From assembly GCA_030544215.1 (NCBI GenBank), contig JARZZO010000002.1:59340650-59404649 (forward strand): 64,000 nucleotides of DNA, read 5' to 3'. This DNA comes from Zantedeschia hybrid cultivar. Its lineage: Eukaryota > Streptophyta > Magnoliopsida > Alismatales > Araceae. The notes below the pieces were generated by a model. It saw only the letters and a program-made list of their open reading frames with translations, was not told the origin of the DNA and did not search any database. The stretch's first letter is position 1, and the number at the start of each line of letters is the position of its first letter. Made by a program: the position numbers and the translations under genes. Positions 44,113 to 56,147 of this stretch are shown here, piece by piece.

Positions 44113-44629
44113 GGCACCACAATCCTATAGAATCAAGAAAAAGAGTGTACAATAAATTAACTTCCATAAACCCACCCTACAAACCCAGTAAGACAAGGGG
44201 TGTTGTTCCCCATACAAAAACCCATGATTACATCAAAACGAAAGTTTAGATCCCTCCTTCACAGGATCACACATCCCTAAACATAATTATTTCCAACCCG
44301 TGCTCCCAATCAACCACGGAGCCAAAACTAAACATAGATCACAATCCCTTGGTCAGCCCACCCCTCAACCCTTCTAGACCCCCTAAGGCAACGGAGTTCC
44401 CCCTCATTTTTTCCTTGGAAATAAATTTCATCACCTTCCCTGAAGATCTTACATTAATTCTCTCGGTCATTCTCTAAAAACTTGCATCTGACCGGTTTGA
44501 AAAGAAACCCAAAATACCTCTCAAACATTTCATCTCACCAATATAAGCGTCTCTAATGGCCCAATCATGCTTGACTTGACAAATCTCTGCCGCGGACACC
44601 TCCCTTGTTAAAGCTCCTTTTGACTTTAG
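44113..44629. other. Interval between hAT-2 and the Tat element, probable retroelement remnant
   Basis: A minus-strand reading at 44620-44474 (GALTREVSAAEICQVKHDWA and on) continues with stops toward 44200. It may be a LINE ORF1 remnant, but no defining motif is seen. Confidence 0.3.
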
Positions 44630-44817
44630 TGTAGACACGCTAATTTTGACGTCATTTTGAGTAAATTTCATATCATATAATAATGCCTCAGAATGGTCTG
44701 ATATTTAATCATTGGTTAATTTTTATTAATCTTTTTAAGTGTCGGGTTTAACAGACATGTTTAAGTTAATCAATTAAATTGATTTTAGCTCAAATTTCAG
44801 TTAAAATATGAAGAAGT

Positions 44818-45117
44818 CTAAAAGACGTCGACCCATGTGGACGCCATTTAGAGTTTATTCTTATTTTGACGTTTAAATTTGAATTTTAATCAGTTGATTA
44901 ATTAGCTAAAAGGCGTCTGTGAATGCTGACGCATTTTAGGTTTCCTAGGCTATTTCTACTTCTCTTCCGGATGTTTATCCTTATCTTAATTAGTTTAAAA
45001 GACGTCTACACATATAGACGCGTTTTATCTAATAAAGATAAAGATAAGTTTTCCCGGATGTTTATCCTTATCCTTAATTAATCTGAAAGGCGTCAGCCAT
45101 GGTGGACGCGTTTTTAG
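44818..45117. repeat. Palindromic 34-nt repeats A-D in U3 of the Tat LTR
   Basis: Four copies at 44818-44851, 44906-44939, 44995-45028 and 45083-45117. Each has the form CTRAAA-G-R-CGTC, exactly ten spacer bases, then GACGC followed by a T-rich arm ending TTTAG (TTTAT in copy C). Arms of A and B pair at 10 and 11 of 12 positions. Spacers are unrelated in sequence. Confidence 0.88.
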
Positions 45118-45215
45118 ATAATTACAGATAAAGGTGAATTAATCAGTATTTATCTGTCGGTTAAGATGGATAAATTCGAGATTTTTCTATGTTAATCGCG
45201 AACGCAGAAGAAGCC

Positions 45216-45223
45216 TATAAATA
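45216..45223 (+). promoter_or_regulatory. LTR TATA box
   Basis: CCTATAAATACC in the LTR, about 585 bp from its start, followed by a leader-like sequence. It separates the palindrome-rich U3 from R/U5. Confidence 0.65.
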
Positions 45224-45956
45224 CCTTGCATCTTGAAGAGTTAAAAAAAGTTAAGTGTAATCTTGAGATAATTGAGCAATAACGAGTCGAAGATCGAAGC
45301 AACAACGTCGGAACGCCGGAGCGCTGCTGTTTCCAGAAGTCGGCTTCCTTTCAAGATCTTCATCCATTCAAGGCTTCAACAATTGGGCATAAGTGTTTCA
45401 TTTCTGCATTTATTCTACATCTTTATAAATCTTTCATTCTCATAATCACTTCATGCAGCACACACCACAGCATCATCTTTTCAAAACCTATTTGATTTAA
45501 GGGGTTTCAAAAGCCATTAAACAAGTAAGTTTGCTGTTTAAGCATGTTTAAAATCACGATTAGTTTGGATACTGCTTCTACTTAAAATTCTCATCATTGT
45601 TTCTTTATTTCTTTTCTTTTCTGTTTCTGCTACACTCAACAACAAAGAGAGAATCAATAGCGAAAGCACAAAGTCACAAGGATTTCTGGACGATCCTCAA
45701 CCTCAAATTCAATAGCAAGAACAAAGAACAAGAAGAGGCTCTCTTTCTTCAGCCGGCTGAAGGAGGGGAACCAAGGACTCAATCTTCCGCGTTCAAACAG
45801 GTAGGCGATCATACTCTTTCTTTTGAAACTTTTAAGTCAAAAGTTTCTAGCGATCACTGCACATTAGTTTATGTTTTAATAGGTTTATTTTGCACCTAAA
45901 CAACATAGATTTTTTATGTTGATCACACGAGCATTTTAAAGCACTCACAGCTTTTT

Positions 45957-45974
45957 TGGCGATCACGGTGGGAC
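45957..45974 (+). other. Candidate primer-binding site
   Basis: TGGCGATCACGGTGGGAC follows the proposed LTR end after a T run. It resembles, imperfectly, the TGGCGACTCCACTGGGGA site (complement of a tRNA-Arg 3' end) used by Tat/Ogre elements. Either mutated or a variant primer. Confidence 0.5.
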
Positions 45975-46983
45975 TTGGTCTCGCCTTCCTTTAAGTTTTT
46001 TTTTTGTTCTTGCTATCATCAATCGGGCACCCACGGTGCACCACTTGTGTCTTTCGACACGTCCTCACCAATTGGTGAGTGTTTTTAGTTTAGTTAATTT
46101 CCCTCGTGCACCACGTGCACACCCCAGTGGCAAGATCTTGCCCTCCCCGTTGATTAGTTAAAAAGCTGTTTTTGTGATGAAATGCTGAGTGATTGATTGA
46201 TTTCCTAGTTGTTTAGTTAGTAAATCATCCTGTTAAAACCTGAAACTAAAAAAAATCTTGCATGAGTTGATTATTTACTGCTTTAATCCTGTTTGAGGAG
46301 GATTCAACCCAGAAAAATCCTCTTGCAAAACTGTTTCTGCGAACTGAAAAGCGTCCAGGAGCACTGACGCGTTTCAGAACCGCGTCAACACCCCTAGACG
46401 CCTTTCAGTCTTCACAGTTTCTCTGCTGTCTGCATCTGTTTCTGCGAAAAAATTAAGTTCTGTTTTGAATAGCGTCGACCACACTCGACGCGATTCAGAC
46501 AGTTTTTAATTATTTTCCAGTTCTCAGATTGTTGTGGTTTGAGTGCTAGTTACCCATTATTATTAAGCATTAGAGGCCATCCAGGCCGCAGGACATACGC
46601 ATTGAGGCGAATACCCTCCTTTTCTTAGGAACACACTACTTGACGTCAGCAACTCTCTCTGATTGGGTTGGTCCCTTGATCAGAGTAGAGAAGTTGACGT
46701 TGAGACCTCCATAAGTCCCCAAAATCAAGGTATTCCTCCTTGATCATCGGGCTGGTTGTACCAGTTGAAGTCCCGGTTAGATTCCAAAAAGCGTTGTGAG
46801 AGAAAGCCATAGAGAATAACGGTGGAGATTGAACTGAAACTAGGATCCTTTACCTGAGCGAATTTGTGGTTTAATCCAATTCAAATAACTCAACAAGGAA
46901 TCTTAAAATCACGTTAAGCATCCATTTGGTTGATTAATCTCTGTGCAACTTGTTTGTTAAATCTTTGAAAAGAATCTAACATC
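45975..46983 (+). other. Tat element leader
   Basis: About 1 kb of untranslated leader between primer-binding site and gag. It contains three of the palindromic repeats (46344-46377, 46375-46408, 46465-46498) and paired GTGCACCAC/GTGCACACC words near 46040-46120. No coding content recognised. Confidence 0.7.
46344..46498. repeat. Palindromic 34-nt repeats E-G in the Tat leader
   Basis: Copies at 46344-46377 (CTGAAAAGCGTC, ten bases, GACGCGTTTCAG; 11 of 12 pair), 46375-46408 and 46465-46498 (10 of 12 pair). E and F overlap by the shared CAG. Confidence 0.88.
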
Positions 46984-48744
46984 ATGCTGCTGCGATCAGG
47001 CAGGGACTTGAGTGTGGCTCCAGACGCCATGGTTAATTACGAGGGAGATGCTAATGCCCCTCGGGATTCTGATTACAACTACGAGGGCGGGAGAGATGCT
47101 GATGCCTCCTGGAATTCTGTCCCCATTCCATATCGACAAGATGGGAATGTCCGGACGCCTCTCTTTCATCCACAGGATCGATATCCTGATCTTCCCCCGC
47201 ATGAATATGCGATTCCTAATCCCGATCTTGAGGGGGACATGAATCAGAATGATCCCTCATCCTCCGATCCCGTGGATCTCGTCAATGCTCTGGGAGTTCT
47301 TGCCTCCCGTCTGGACCCTCAGCAGTTCGAGGCGATCCAGTCCATTCTGAAGGGGAAGGCACCCACACAGCCTGCCGAGCCGAACCCTGTGGCTCCCCCT
47401 GCTGTCCCTCAGCAACCTTCTCTTCCTCCTCCTTACATCCATCAGGCCATGGAAGGCCTCCATATTACTGCTCGGCCAGCTGGGCCACAACTTTCATCAT
47501 CTAGGCAACCGGCTAGACCGCTAATGCCTGCTTATCAAAATGCCCTCGGGCATGGCGGAAGCTCTGCCGGACCTACCCTTTATTGTCCCCCCTGTCCGAC
47601 GTACTCTAGGCAGCAGGCCTATCAAGTACCTCCACCTCCTCCTCCTCCCCAGACAGATCTGACCACGCAAGCGTTGCTGGCCAAAATGGAACGCATGGAT
47701 GAGCAATTTAATAACCTCCAGAAGATGATGGGGGTCAAAGCTGTACCAGAAATCAGTTTACCAAGCCTGCCAGTATTCCATCTGCCACCCTCTGAGATGC
47801 CAGTGTACCGGAAATACAACGGTACTGGTAACCCCTTCACACACCTGAAGGAGTTTATCTATGAATCATCTTTCTGGCAGAACGACAAGAGGTCGTTGGC
47901 CTTTTTGTTCAGGAGATCTCTAGAGGGACCAGCCCTCGAGTGGTTCTTTTCTCTGGAACCCTCCGAAGTAGAGGATTACGGTATCGTTTCACGCAAATTT
48001 ATCCAACGGTACCAGGACAGAGTTGCACCCTCCTTGTCTATCACGGACCTCATTGCAGAAAAGATGAAACCTGATGAGGAGTTTGTCAGTTTTGCTGACA
48101 GGTGGCGGGGCCTGGCTGAAAAGGTGAAGGATCACTTGTCCGAGTCCGAACAAGTGAAGATGTTAATTTCTAATGCCACGCCCCAATTTAAACTAATCCT
48201 CTCCCTGAACAATTTGACCAACATGGCAGAGCTCTATGAAAGAGCACGGTACTGCCAAAATGCCTTCAAGGATGCTACGTTCTCTAGCGTCTTTGATCCT
48301 CACAGACCTAGCAGGCCTCCACATCGGAAGCCTGCAGTGCCAAACTCTCCCAGCACAGGTCCGACTACTGAGGGCACGCTCTCTCACGAGCAAGTCAGTA
48401 GCATGAACAATAACTCGCCCCAGTTCGTGAGGAACCAGCAGCAGTACCAGAGGCCACAGCAGCCAAATCAGCAGGGGTACAGACAGCAGCAGAATCCCCA
48501 TTATCAGCAACAGTATTAGCGGCCCCAGCAGCCGAACAAGAACCAGCAACAGCAACAGCTACAGCAGCCGCCGCAACGGCAACAGCAGTTCCAGCAACCC
48601 CAAAAGCAGCAACAACAACAACAGCAATATCAGCCGCGTGCACCGCCGGCGTACCATAATGTCCCTCCTCCTGGTGACTACAACCAGCAGAGAAGACCTC
48701 CAGGCCCTAAAAGGGCAGAATACCCGGCCCTCCCAGAATCCTAG
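46984..48744 (+). pseudogene. gag: Tat element gag (capsid/nucleocapsid), two in-frame stops
   Basis: Starts MLLRSGRDLS at 46984. A Pro-rich N-terminal region (about residues 60-240) precedes the retrotransposon gag domain: FTHLKEFIYES, FLFRRSLEGPALEWFFSLEP, KFIQRYQDRVAPSLSITDLI, EEFVSFADRWR (about residues 275-430). A Gln-rich tail follows. The frame is stopped by TAG at 48517-48519 within the Gln-rich tract, stays open, and is stopped again by TAG at 48742-48744. The zinc knuckle comes after this second stop in the same frame, so gag as evolved extended further. Capsid would form the virus-like particle. Confidence 0.88.
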
Positions 48745-48765
48745 GCCGATATCTTCAGTGCTCTA

Positions 48766-51606
48766 ATGGCAGCTAATGCCTTAGTTTTGCCAAGGGAAAA
48801 GGCTGTCTGGCCTCAAAATGCCGACACGTCCAGGTACTGCTATTTCCATAGGCAACCTGGGCACACCATCGACACCTGCTTCCAGTTCAGAGATTATATT
48901 CATGATCTCAATGAGCAGGGCGGCATAGACTGGGAGGAGATGAAAAAGTACATATCAGCCCTGAAGGCGAGAAGACCACAGCAGCAGCAGCAGCAGCAAG
49001 CCAGACCACCAGTACAAGCAGCACCACCACCCAATATGGGCATAGAGCAGAATCTACTCCCGGAGCACCAGAACCAAAACCAAGTTGCTCCCATTCTGAC
49101 GAACAGCCAGTCTGAGGCTGGTCGTGGGCAACAGTGGAGAATAGAGGACTCTTCCTCTCTTTATTCAACGGGCCATATTTTGAGTACCGCAGAACGACCA
49201 CTACGCTGCACCATCCACATACCTAGGCCACAACCAATCACCATCACCCCTCTATCGACACTCACGTATCACTCATCTGCACCCAATAACCCATTACCAC
49301 CACCCACTTTCCTTAAGCCCATTACGCCCCGCACCACTACACCTCCACCATATAACCCCCCGCAAACCAATTACGCACCCCTTCTGCCATCTAGGCCATT
49401 ACTCCGCGTACCATTCCCTACTTCACCCGCTCCCACTACCACCTACCCAGATACCATTTTACCATCCAGACCGCTATTACGTGTGCCATTCCCCACTTCA
49501 CCAACCACTTACCCATCCACTATCCAACCATCTAGGCCTTTAATCCGCATCGCACCACCACCTAACCCTACGCCATCACCTACATACCAGCCCTCTACAT
49601 CATCCGCACCATCTAACCCTGTGGTACTCAAGGTGTCACCCGGATCCTCCACGGCTGAGGAACATGCGCTCCGGAGTGGAAGAATTTTCAACAAAGTCTT
49701 TCCTCAGTCCACAGTTAGAGACGGCCCATCACAGCCGACTGAGGAAGCCCATAATGAAGAGAGTGTACCAGGCACTCAATATGACTTGTTGAAACATCTG
49801 GATCGGACACCGGCACGGATCACTGTATTTGAATTGATCAAAAGGTCCAAGATTCACCAAGAAGCCTTAATGGAATATCTACAGAAGGTGATGGTCAACG
49901 AGGACGTGCCGGTAGAAAAAATTGCAGCACTACTAGTTCTTCAGGGGGATCAGCCCTCCATTACATTTCACACATCAGAACTAGCACCGCCAGTAGCCAG
50001 AAGCATGGCTCTGAGCATCACGGTCAACATCTGTAAGAAGGCCGTGGATGCATGCCTGGTAGATACAGGGGCTTCGATTAATGTTTTACCACCGAAGACC
50101 CTAGAGCTGTGCGGTGTGCCCAAAGAAAAATGGCTGCCTAGCTCCATCTCTGTGACGGCATATGACAACTCTACCCGTTCCCCTCTGGGAATGGTTTATT
50201 TGAAGGTGGAGCTAGGCCCTGTAAGTCATGCAGAGGTCGAATTTCACATCCTAGAAATCGATCCTTCCATAAATGCCATTTTGGGTCGTCCATATATTAA
50301 AACTCTTGAGGCGATTCCCTCCACGAATCACCAGTGCCTCAAATTCCCTTTTAAAGGACGAATTATTAAAGTGACGAGCATGCCGATCCTTGCTGCTGCT
50401 CATACCTTGAACATTAAATCTGCTGCTTTACCTGGCCGACAACCTTTTCTGTCGGTATTACAGGTCTACCATCCAGTGGCTGATCCTCTAAAAGCCGCCA
50501 CCATTTCTCCTTACCCGTTAGATGCCATAAAAAGGGGGAAGTGCATGAGTACCCCAGGATGGAGAATTATGATGAAGAATGACTACCAGCCTGGGAAGGG
50601 TCTAGGCACACAGTTGCAAGGCAGGACCACTCCTGTTAAAAGTCACCAAGCAGCACCTGGAAGCGATCTGGGCTACAGGCCAAGAAAACTTAAACAAGAT
50701 CTGATTCAGGAAGCAGAGATTGAAGAAGGTCAGAAAATCTGGGAGACAATGTCTACACCTCCCAAAGAAGGCCGAAATCCCCTAACATGGACCCTGTACA
50801 CTCACTTTATAAAAGGGCTCATACTTAGCCATGACAACACGGTGGTCATTACTTCATGTTTTGACCTCCATGACATATATGGGAGGGACCTGGCCAGACA
50901 CTGCTCGGAACTACTTACGTACCAATCCTTGGAGGCTCTGCGGCCTATGAAAAGGAGAAAATTCCATGATTCTGAATGCGAATGGTACAGGTGGTTTGAC
51001 CTGAGGGACCTTTACATAGCACTAAACAGACTATTTCTAGATCTTGCAGAACCCAAGTGGCCGCCGCAGATTGACGAGCTGATTGAAGGCCCAAGTGCTA
51101 TCTTTCATAAGAGGATATTGCTGTCGGAAGAGACCGATGAAGGGGAGCCAGATGACCCCTATGAAGCTGGTTATACTACAGATCTGCTCTGGAGGGGGAC
51201 GTATCCTTCTTATGTCTTCATGCTCCATACTCTATTTCGTACATTGCTCTTGACCCCGACTTGGTCGCAGGTCATTATTGAAGATATTCCACGGGCTCCG
51301 CCCATTTTGATCACTCTGTCCCCTCGGGACCGTATTCCATCACCTCCTCTCGATCTAGAGAGGATGCATAATTTGATTTGGGACATATTTCTATATGATC
51401 CCCCTAATCCTTTGGCCTTGGTGCCACTTCCTTCATCCGATTCTCCTTCTATTTGTATCCATTCATGTTTCATGTTTAATTCTTTCATTGTCCAAAAAAA
51501 AACGCCAATTTGGCAACAAATTCTTCCCAAATCCTCATCGAGGAAACATCTTACTTGTCCGATCACACCCCATTGCGCGGGTCCTTCGGTCAAGATTCTC
51601 TCTTAG
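48766..51606 (+). pseudogene. pol: Tat element zinc knuckle, protease and G-patch region
   Basis: Same frame as gag. A knuckle near residue 25 (CYFHRQPGHTIDTC) is of the CX3H...GHX4C form seen in Tat gag. A long Pro/Thr-rich linker with repeated LPSRPLLRVPFPTSP units (about residues 205-280) follows. The aspartic protease active site LVDTGAS is near residue 432, with ILGRPYI near 507. A G-patch-like segment (IMMKNDYQPGKGLGTQLQGR...LGYRPRK) spans about residues 597-645. The reading then runs through an unassigned acidic/aromatic part to a stop at 51604-51606, before RT begins in another frame. Other Tat/Ogre elements have an intron at this place. Confidence 0.85.
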
Positions 51607-51862
51607 ATCTACTCTGTCCCTCCCCTCGGAAGGATTCCCCTGTATTTCCACTTGTATCCCAGGATTTCCATCCTGCTTCATCTTCATTAGGTTATAATAG
51701 TGAGTTTAGTGAAGTTAGGCAGTCTAGTTCTAGGCAGGTTAGTCAAGTTAGGAAGTCTAGGAAGCCTAAGGGTAGGCGAATCCCGATAGATACCTCCAGG
51801 ACTTAACTGATAGATGCTCTTCTTGCTCTTTAATCCCTCAGTTTTTAAAAAATCCAATTCAG
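51607..51862 (+). other. Frame-break interval between protease and RT; possible 3' part of an intron
   Basis: Stops occur in all forward frames before RT opens. The segment ends TTTTTAAAAAATCCAATTCAG directly before the RT ATG at 51863, a credible splice acceptor. A donor within the preceding 500 bp could not be chosen with confidence. Confidence 0.4.
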
Positions 51863-53177
51863 ATGTCAGAAAATTGTATAAACGATGAGTTAGTCAATGA
51901 TGGGTATGGGGTATATGAGTTAGTGCATGAGAAGGACCCCATTATTGAAAATGAGGAAGATGACGAGGACACAGCTGAGGCATATACCAGTGGAATGAAG
52001 AGATTCGATGAACCCTCAGTTGCCGTAGAAGAGCCCACCAAAGAAATCAATTTAGGGACTGAAAACGAACCTAAGGTTGTCCTCGTCAGTAAAAATCTTT
52101 CTACAGAGGATGAGAAGGTAATGGTACAAGTACTTAAGGACTATAATGACACTTTCGCCTGGAGTTATGAGGATATGCCGGAGTTGGACTCATCTTTAGT
52201 TGAACACAGATTGACGTTGAAAGATGGAGTTAACCCTGTCAAGCAGAAATTAAGGCGATTCCACCCTCAAATGGCTCTAAAGATGAAGGAAGAGGTCGAC
52301 AAATTACATAAAGCCAAATTTATTAGAGTTGTCCTTTATCCACAATGGATGGCTAACATAGTCCCGGTTATGAAGAAGGACGGGAAGGTCAGAATTTGCA
52401 TTGACTTCCGCGATTTGAACCGGGCGTGTCCTAAAGACGATTTTCCATTGCCTCATATCGATGTACTCATTGATAATACCGCTGGCTATGAAACATTATC
52501 GTTTATGGACGGATTTTCAGGATACAATCAGATTAAGCTAGCAGAAGAAGATCAAGAAAACGTCATTCACTACACCTTGGGGAACATACTGCTATGTCGT
52601 TATGCCATTTGGATTGAAGAATGCTGGAGCTACTTATCAGAGGGCTATGATGGCAATATTTCATGACATGATGCACATAGATCTGGAGGTGTATGTGGAT
52701 GATTTATTGGTTAAATCTAAGACAAAGGCTGAGCACGCCAAAGTTTTGGCAAGGGTATTAGAGAGATCGAGAGAGTATCAGTTAAAGATGAACCCCAAGA
52801 AATGTGTATTCGGGGTATCTTCAGGAAAATTGCTTGGATTCATTGTCAGCAAACGGGGAATTGAGATCGATCCCAACAAGGCGAAGGCTATCAGAGAAAT
52901 GCCACCTCCCAAAAACTTGAAAGAGTTAAGAGGATTAATCGGAAGGTTGCAATTTATTCGCCGTTTTGTCTCCCAGCACTCACAAATGTGTAAGCCGTTT
53001 TACGAGCTTACCAAGCCGGGGGTCAAATTCGATTGGGACGATAAGTGTCAGGAGGCATTCGATGGATTAAAGAACTATTTAGCAAGTCCTCCTGTTTTGA
53101 GACCACCATCTCCAGGCAAACCGTTGATACTTTACATTTCAGTCCTGGATGATGCAGTGGGGGCTGTTCTAGCATAA
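51863..53177 (+). pseudogene. pol: Tat element reverse transcriptase and RNase H start, frameshifted
   Basis: The first part (51863-52560) begins with an acidic leader and gives RT motifs INLGTENEPK, TFAWSYEDMPELD, VKQKLRRFHPQM, VPVMKKDGKVRICIDFRDLN and LSFMDGFSGYNQI. In the A run at about 52556-52560 the frame moves: from 52563 the reading SFTTPWGTYCYVVMPFGLKN follows in another frame, through the catalytic YVDDLLV (about 52692), LGFIVSKRGIEIDP and the RT-RNase H connection FDWDDKCQEAFDGLK. It stops at TAA 53175-53177. All catalytic Asp residues are present, so the lesions are the frameshift and the stop. Confidence 0.9.
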
Positions 53178-55400
53178 GAGGATGAAGAAGGAAAAGAGAG
53201 GGCAGCCTACTATCTCTCTAAACTTCTCAACCCCGCTGAACAGAGATATACAACGATGGAGAAAACATGTGCAGCATTGGTTCGGATTGTGCAGAAATTA
53301 AAGCATTATTTTCTAGCCCATGAAGTCCATCTCATTGCTAGGATGAATCCGATCAAATTCCTTCTGGAGAAATCTGTTCTTACTGATAGGTTAGCACGAT
53401 GGCAAAGCTTTCTATCTCAATTCGATATCATTTATATTCAGCAGAAAGCGATCAAGGGCTATGCCATAGCAGAACATCTCGCTCATCATCCCCTTCCTCG
53501 TTTCGATCCAGTGCGATCAGAGTTTCCGGATGAGGAACTGATGTCCGTAAATCAAATCAGAGATGATATGTGGACTCTGCATTTTGACGGAGCTCTGAAT
53601 TCTCATGGAAAGGGGATCGGTATCGTTCTGTTATCACTTAAAGGTGTCACCATTCCACAAGCCTTTCAGCTTGATTTTCCAGTCACTAACAATATAGCTG
53701 AATACGAGGCACTCCTTGCTGGCCTCGAGGCTGCTCATTTCCATGGTGTCACTAAACTCAGGATTGTGGGTGATAGTCAACTAATTCTTCGCCAAGTGCT
53801 GACCAAGTATCGAACTCTTGATCCCAAGCTCAAACCTTACCAAGAATTGACTTCTGCATATTCAAAGCTTTTCACGAAATTGATCTTTGTCCATGTCCCT
53901 AGGAATCAGAACATCTTAGCTGACGCTCTAGCTTCACTTGCATCTTCTCTTGATTTTCCAATCAGCAAGCAATCCGAATCAATCATAGTTCACAGGCATC
54001 TTTCACCCGCCGTGAAAGACTCTTCATTTCTTAAAACTAAGGAGAAGTTGCTGAAGAAAGTCAGAGACGGAGATATCATTGAAAAAAGAGAAATCATGTT
54101 GATGGAGCTGTTAGAAGAGATGGATGATGGACAGAAGCCATGGTATTATGAAATTGCAAAATATTGTGAAGATCAATCGTACCCTGAGGAAGCTACAACT
54201 GAGGAGAAGAGAGCTATCAGGAGAGTTGCTCAAAGATACACCATAGTTGGAGGAGCATTATACAAGAGAAGTTTTGATGGAGTTCTTCTGAGATGTCTAG
54301 ACGAAGATGAGCTTTGGAAGGTTATGGAAGGAGCTCATAGTGGAGTTTGTGGTGGCCATGTCAATGGACAAATGCTAGCAAAGAAGATCCTTAGACAAGG
54401 GTTTTATTGGCCAACCATGGAAGAAGACTGTGTAGGATATGTTCGTAGGTGTGCTAAGTGTCAACTTCACGCCGACAAAATTCATTCTCCTGCATCTTCA
54501 CTCCATCCTGTTTCTTCCCCATGGCCTTTCTCCATATGGGCTTTCGACATCATTGGACCCCTTGGTAACCCAGATTCCGGCATCAAGCAAAAATCTTTCA
54601 TTCTTACGGCAACGGAATACTTCACCAAGTGGGCAGAAGATGAAGCGTACGTGGAAGTTAAAGCATCAACCGTCTGCAAATTCATTATGAAGAACATCAT
54701 CACCCGATTCGGAATTCCAAGCACCATCGTCACCGACAACGGACCGCAGTTCGTGTCACAAGAATTGAAGGACCTCTGCAACAGGTATAAAATTGCATTG
54801 CATCATTCGTCTCCTTATTATCCGCAAGGCAATGGCCAAGCAGAGGCAACAAACAAGACTTTGATAAAAATCATCAAAAAGACGTGCAAATCTAACAAAT
54901 TCGCAGATTGGCCAGAAAAATTGGTTGAGGTTCTATGGGCCTACCGAACTTCAATCCGCACACCCACTGGACAAACTCCTTATTCCTTAACATTTGGAAT
55001 GGAGGCGGTAGTTCCATATGAGATCCTCATACCGTCATTAAGAGTACAATTGAATAAGGAATTCTCCATTGATGAACATCGTTCAGCACTCCTTGCTCAA
55101 TTGGAACTTTTAGACGATAAAAGATGGTCAGCTGCTAATCATGCAAAAGTTTATCAAAATAGACTAGCACGTTTTTATCAAAAGAAAGTCATTGAACGTA
55201 AGTTCAAAGTCGGTGAAATGGTTGTCAAAAGAATTTTTATAAAACCTGGCGGTCCGCGTTTTAAGCTCCAACCCAACTGGGAAGGACCTTATGTCGTATC
55301 TCACGCTTTTCCTGGTAATGCTTATCGTCTTATCAATGCAGAAGGAGAAGAGCTAACTCATCCCTGGAATGGCTTACATCTTAAGAAATACTACCCTTAG
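53178..55400 (+). pseudogene. pol: Tat element RNase H, archaeal-type RNase H and integrase
   Basis: Continues in the same frame after TAA 53175-53177. RNase H: YYLSKLLNPAEQRYTTMEK, then LTDRLARWQSFLSQFDI. The second, archaeal-type RNase H spans about 53565-53960: WTLHFDGALNSHGKGIGIVL, NNIAEYEALLAGLEAAHFHG, VGDSQLILRQV, NILADALASLAS. Integrase: HHCC zinc finger (HSGVCGGH...CAKCQLHA, about 54330-54480), core with WAFDIIGPLG, IVTDNGPQFVS and the final Glu in GQAEATNKTLIKI, then a C-terminal domain with FKVGEMVVKR and WEGPYVV. Ends with TAG at 55398-55400. Catalytic D, D and E appear intact. Confidence 0.9.
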
Positions 55401-56147
55401 GTTAAAGAGTCGATCAGTATGGTACAAAGATCAGTTGAATCAGAAAATTTATAAACTCAAATTTCTTTGTTGGTCTGGACAACTTAACTTCAAATACATT
55501 ATTACACACTGACACGTTTGATTCGTGAGTAACAAGAGATGCCAAGTCCCAAAGAATACCGAAGCTTGACTGAAAGGGTAAAGTACAAATCATTCATTTT
55601 AAAGCAAAATTCTGTTTTCGGCCCATGATGTCGGAACGAGGCTTAGAATAGACTACCAAGAATACCCGCCATCTTAGTAGGAGGCCGTCAAAAAAAAAAG
55701 GGGGAGATCCGTCCCAAAGAAAAGAAAAGAAAAAGCAAAAGCAAAACCAAATGTCAAATCAAAAGGCCATTACATTACAAACGTTACATCAAGGCCATGA
55801 AATGAAACGAAAGGGAACGCAAGGTCGATAAATATCCCGGAAAGAAATGACCGAACCCCAACGGATATTATGGTAGAAAAAGGAACATATTTTTAGGTCT
55901 CCGGAACCTTCTCATGGGCTTTCTAAACTTATTCTTCCTTTTCTTTCTAAAGAGGCGTACTTCAAACTTAAGGAATGGCTTAGATTGACTAAGGGTCAAA
56001 TCATCAAATGGGATCACGAATGGAAACACAAGTTCAAACACGATGGGTTTAAGTTAAGTTGTTAAAGAACAATTTGGGAATTAAGTTAATAAATGAATAT
56101 GATCTTTTGATCTGAGTACCATACTGGTCTTTTAGTCAAAAACAAAA

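Larger units (their letters stand above)
44630..45949 (+). repeat. 5' LTR of the Tat element
   Basis: Starts TGTAGACACGCTAATTTTGA at 44630; the same start is at 57523. The end is placed at CACTCACA 45949, just before the primer-binding site, because the 3' copy is too short to prove it. U3 holds four palindromic GCGTC-N10-GACGC-type repeats and a TGACGTCA box (44648-44655). The TATA box is at 45216. About 1.32 kb. Confidence 0.75.

Noticed and set aside
44818..45117. GCGTC palindromes considered as a CRISPR array
   Set aside because: Plant DNA, no cas genes; repeats are dispersed and the so-called spacers are 10 nt.
46640..46705. Two further TTGACGT words in the Tat leader as additional palindrome copies
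   Set aside because: They lack the GCGTC-N10-GACGC spacing and the A/T arms.
47521..48643. Hydrophobic or Val/Ala-rich readings on the minus strand over gag
   Set aside because: Shadows of Gln- and Pro-rich codons in gag.
48961..49620. Repeated Pro-rich DNA considered as a separate minisatellite or CRISPR-like array
   Set aside because: Units are irregular, in frame and part of the gag-protease linker.
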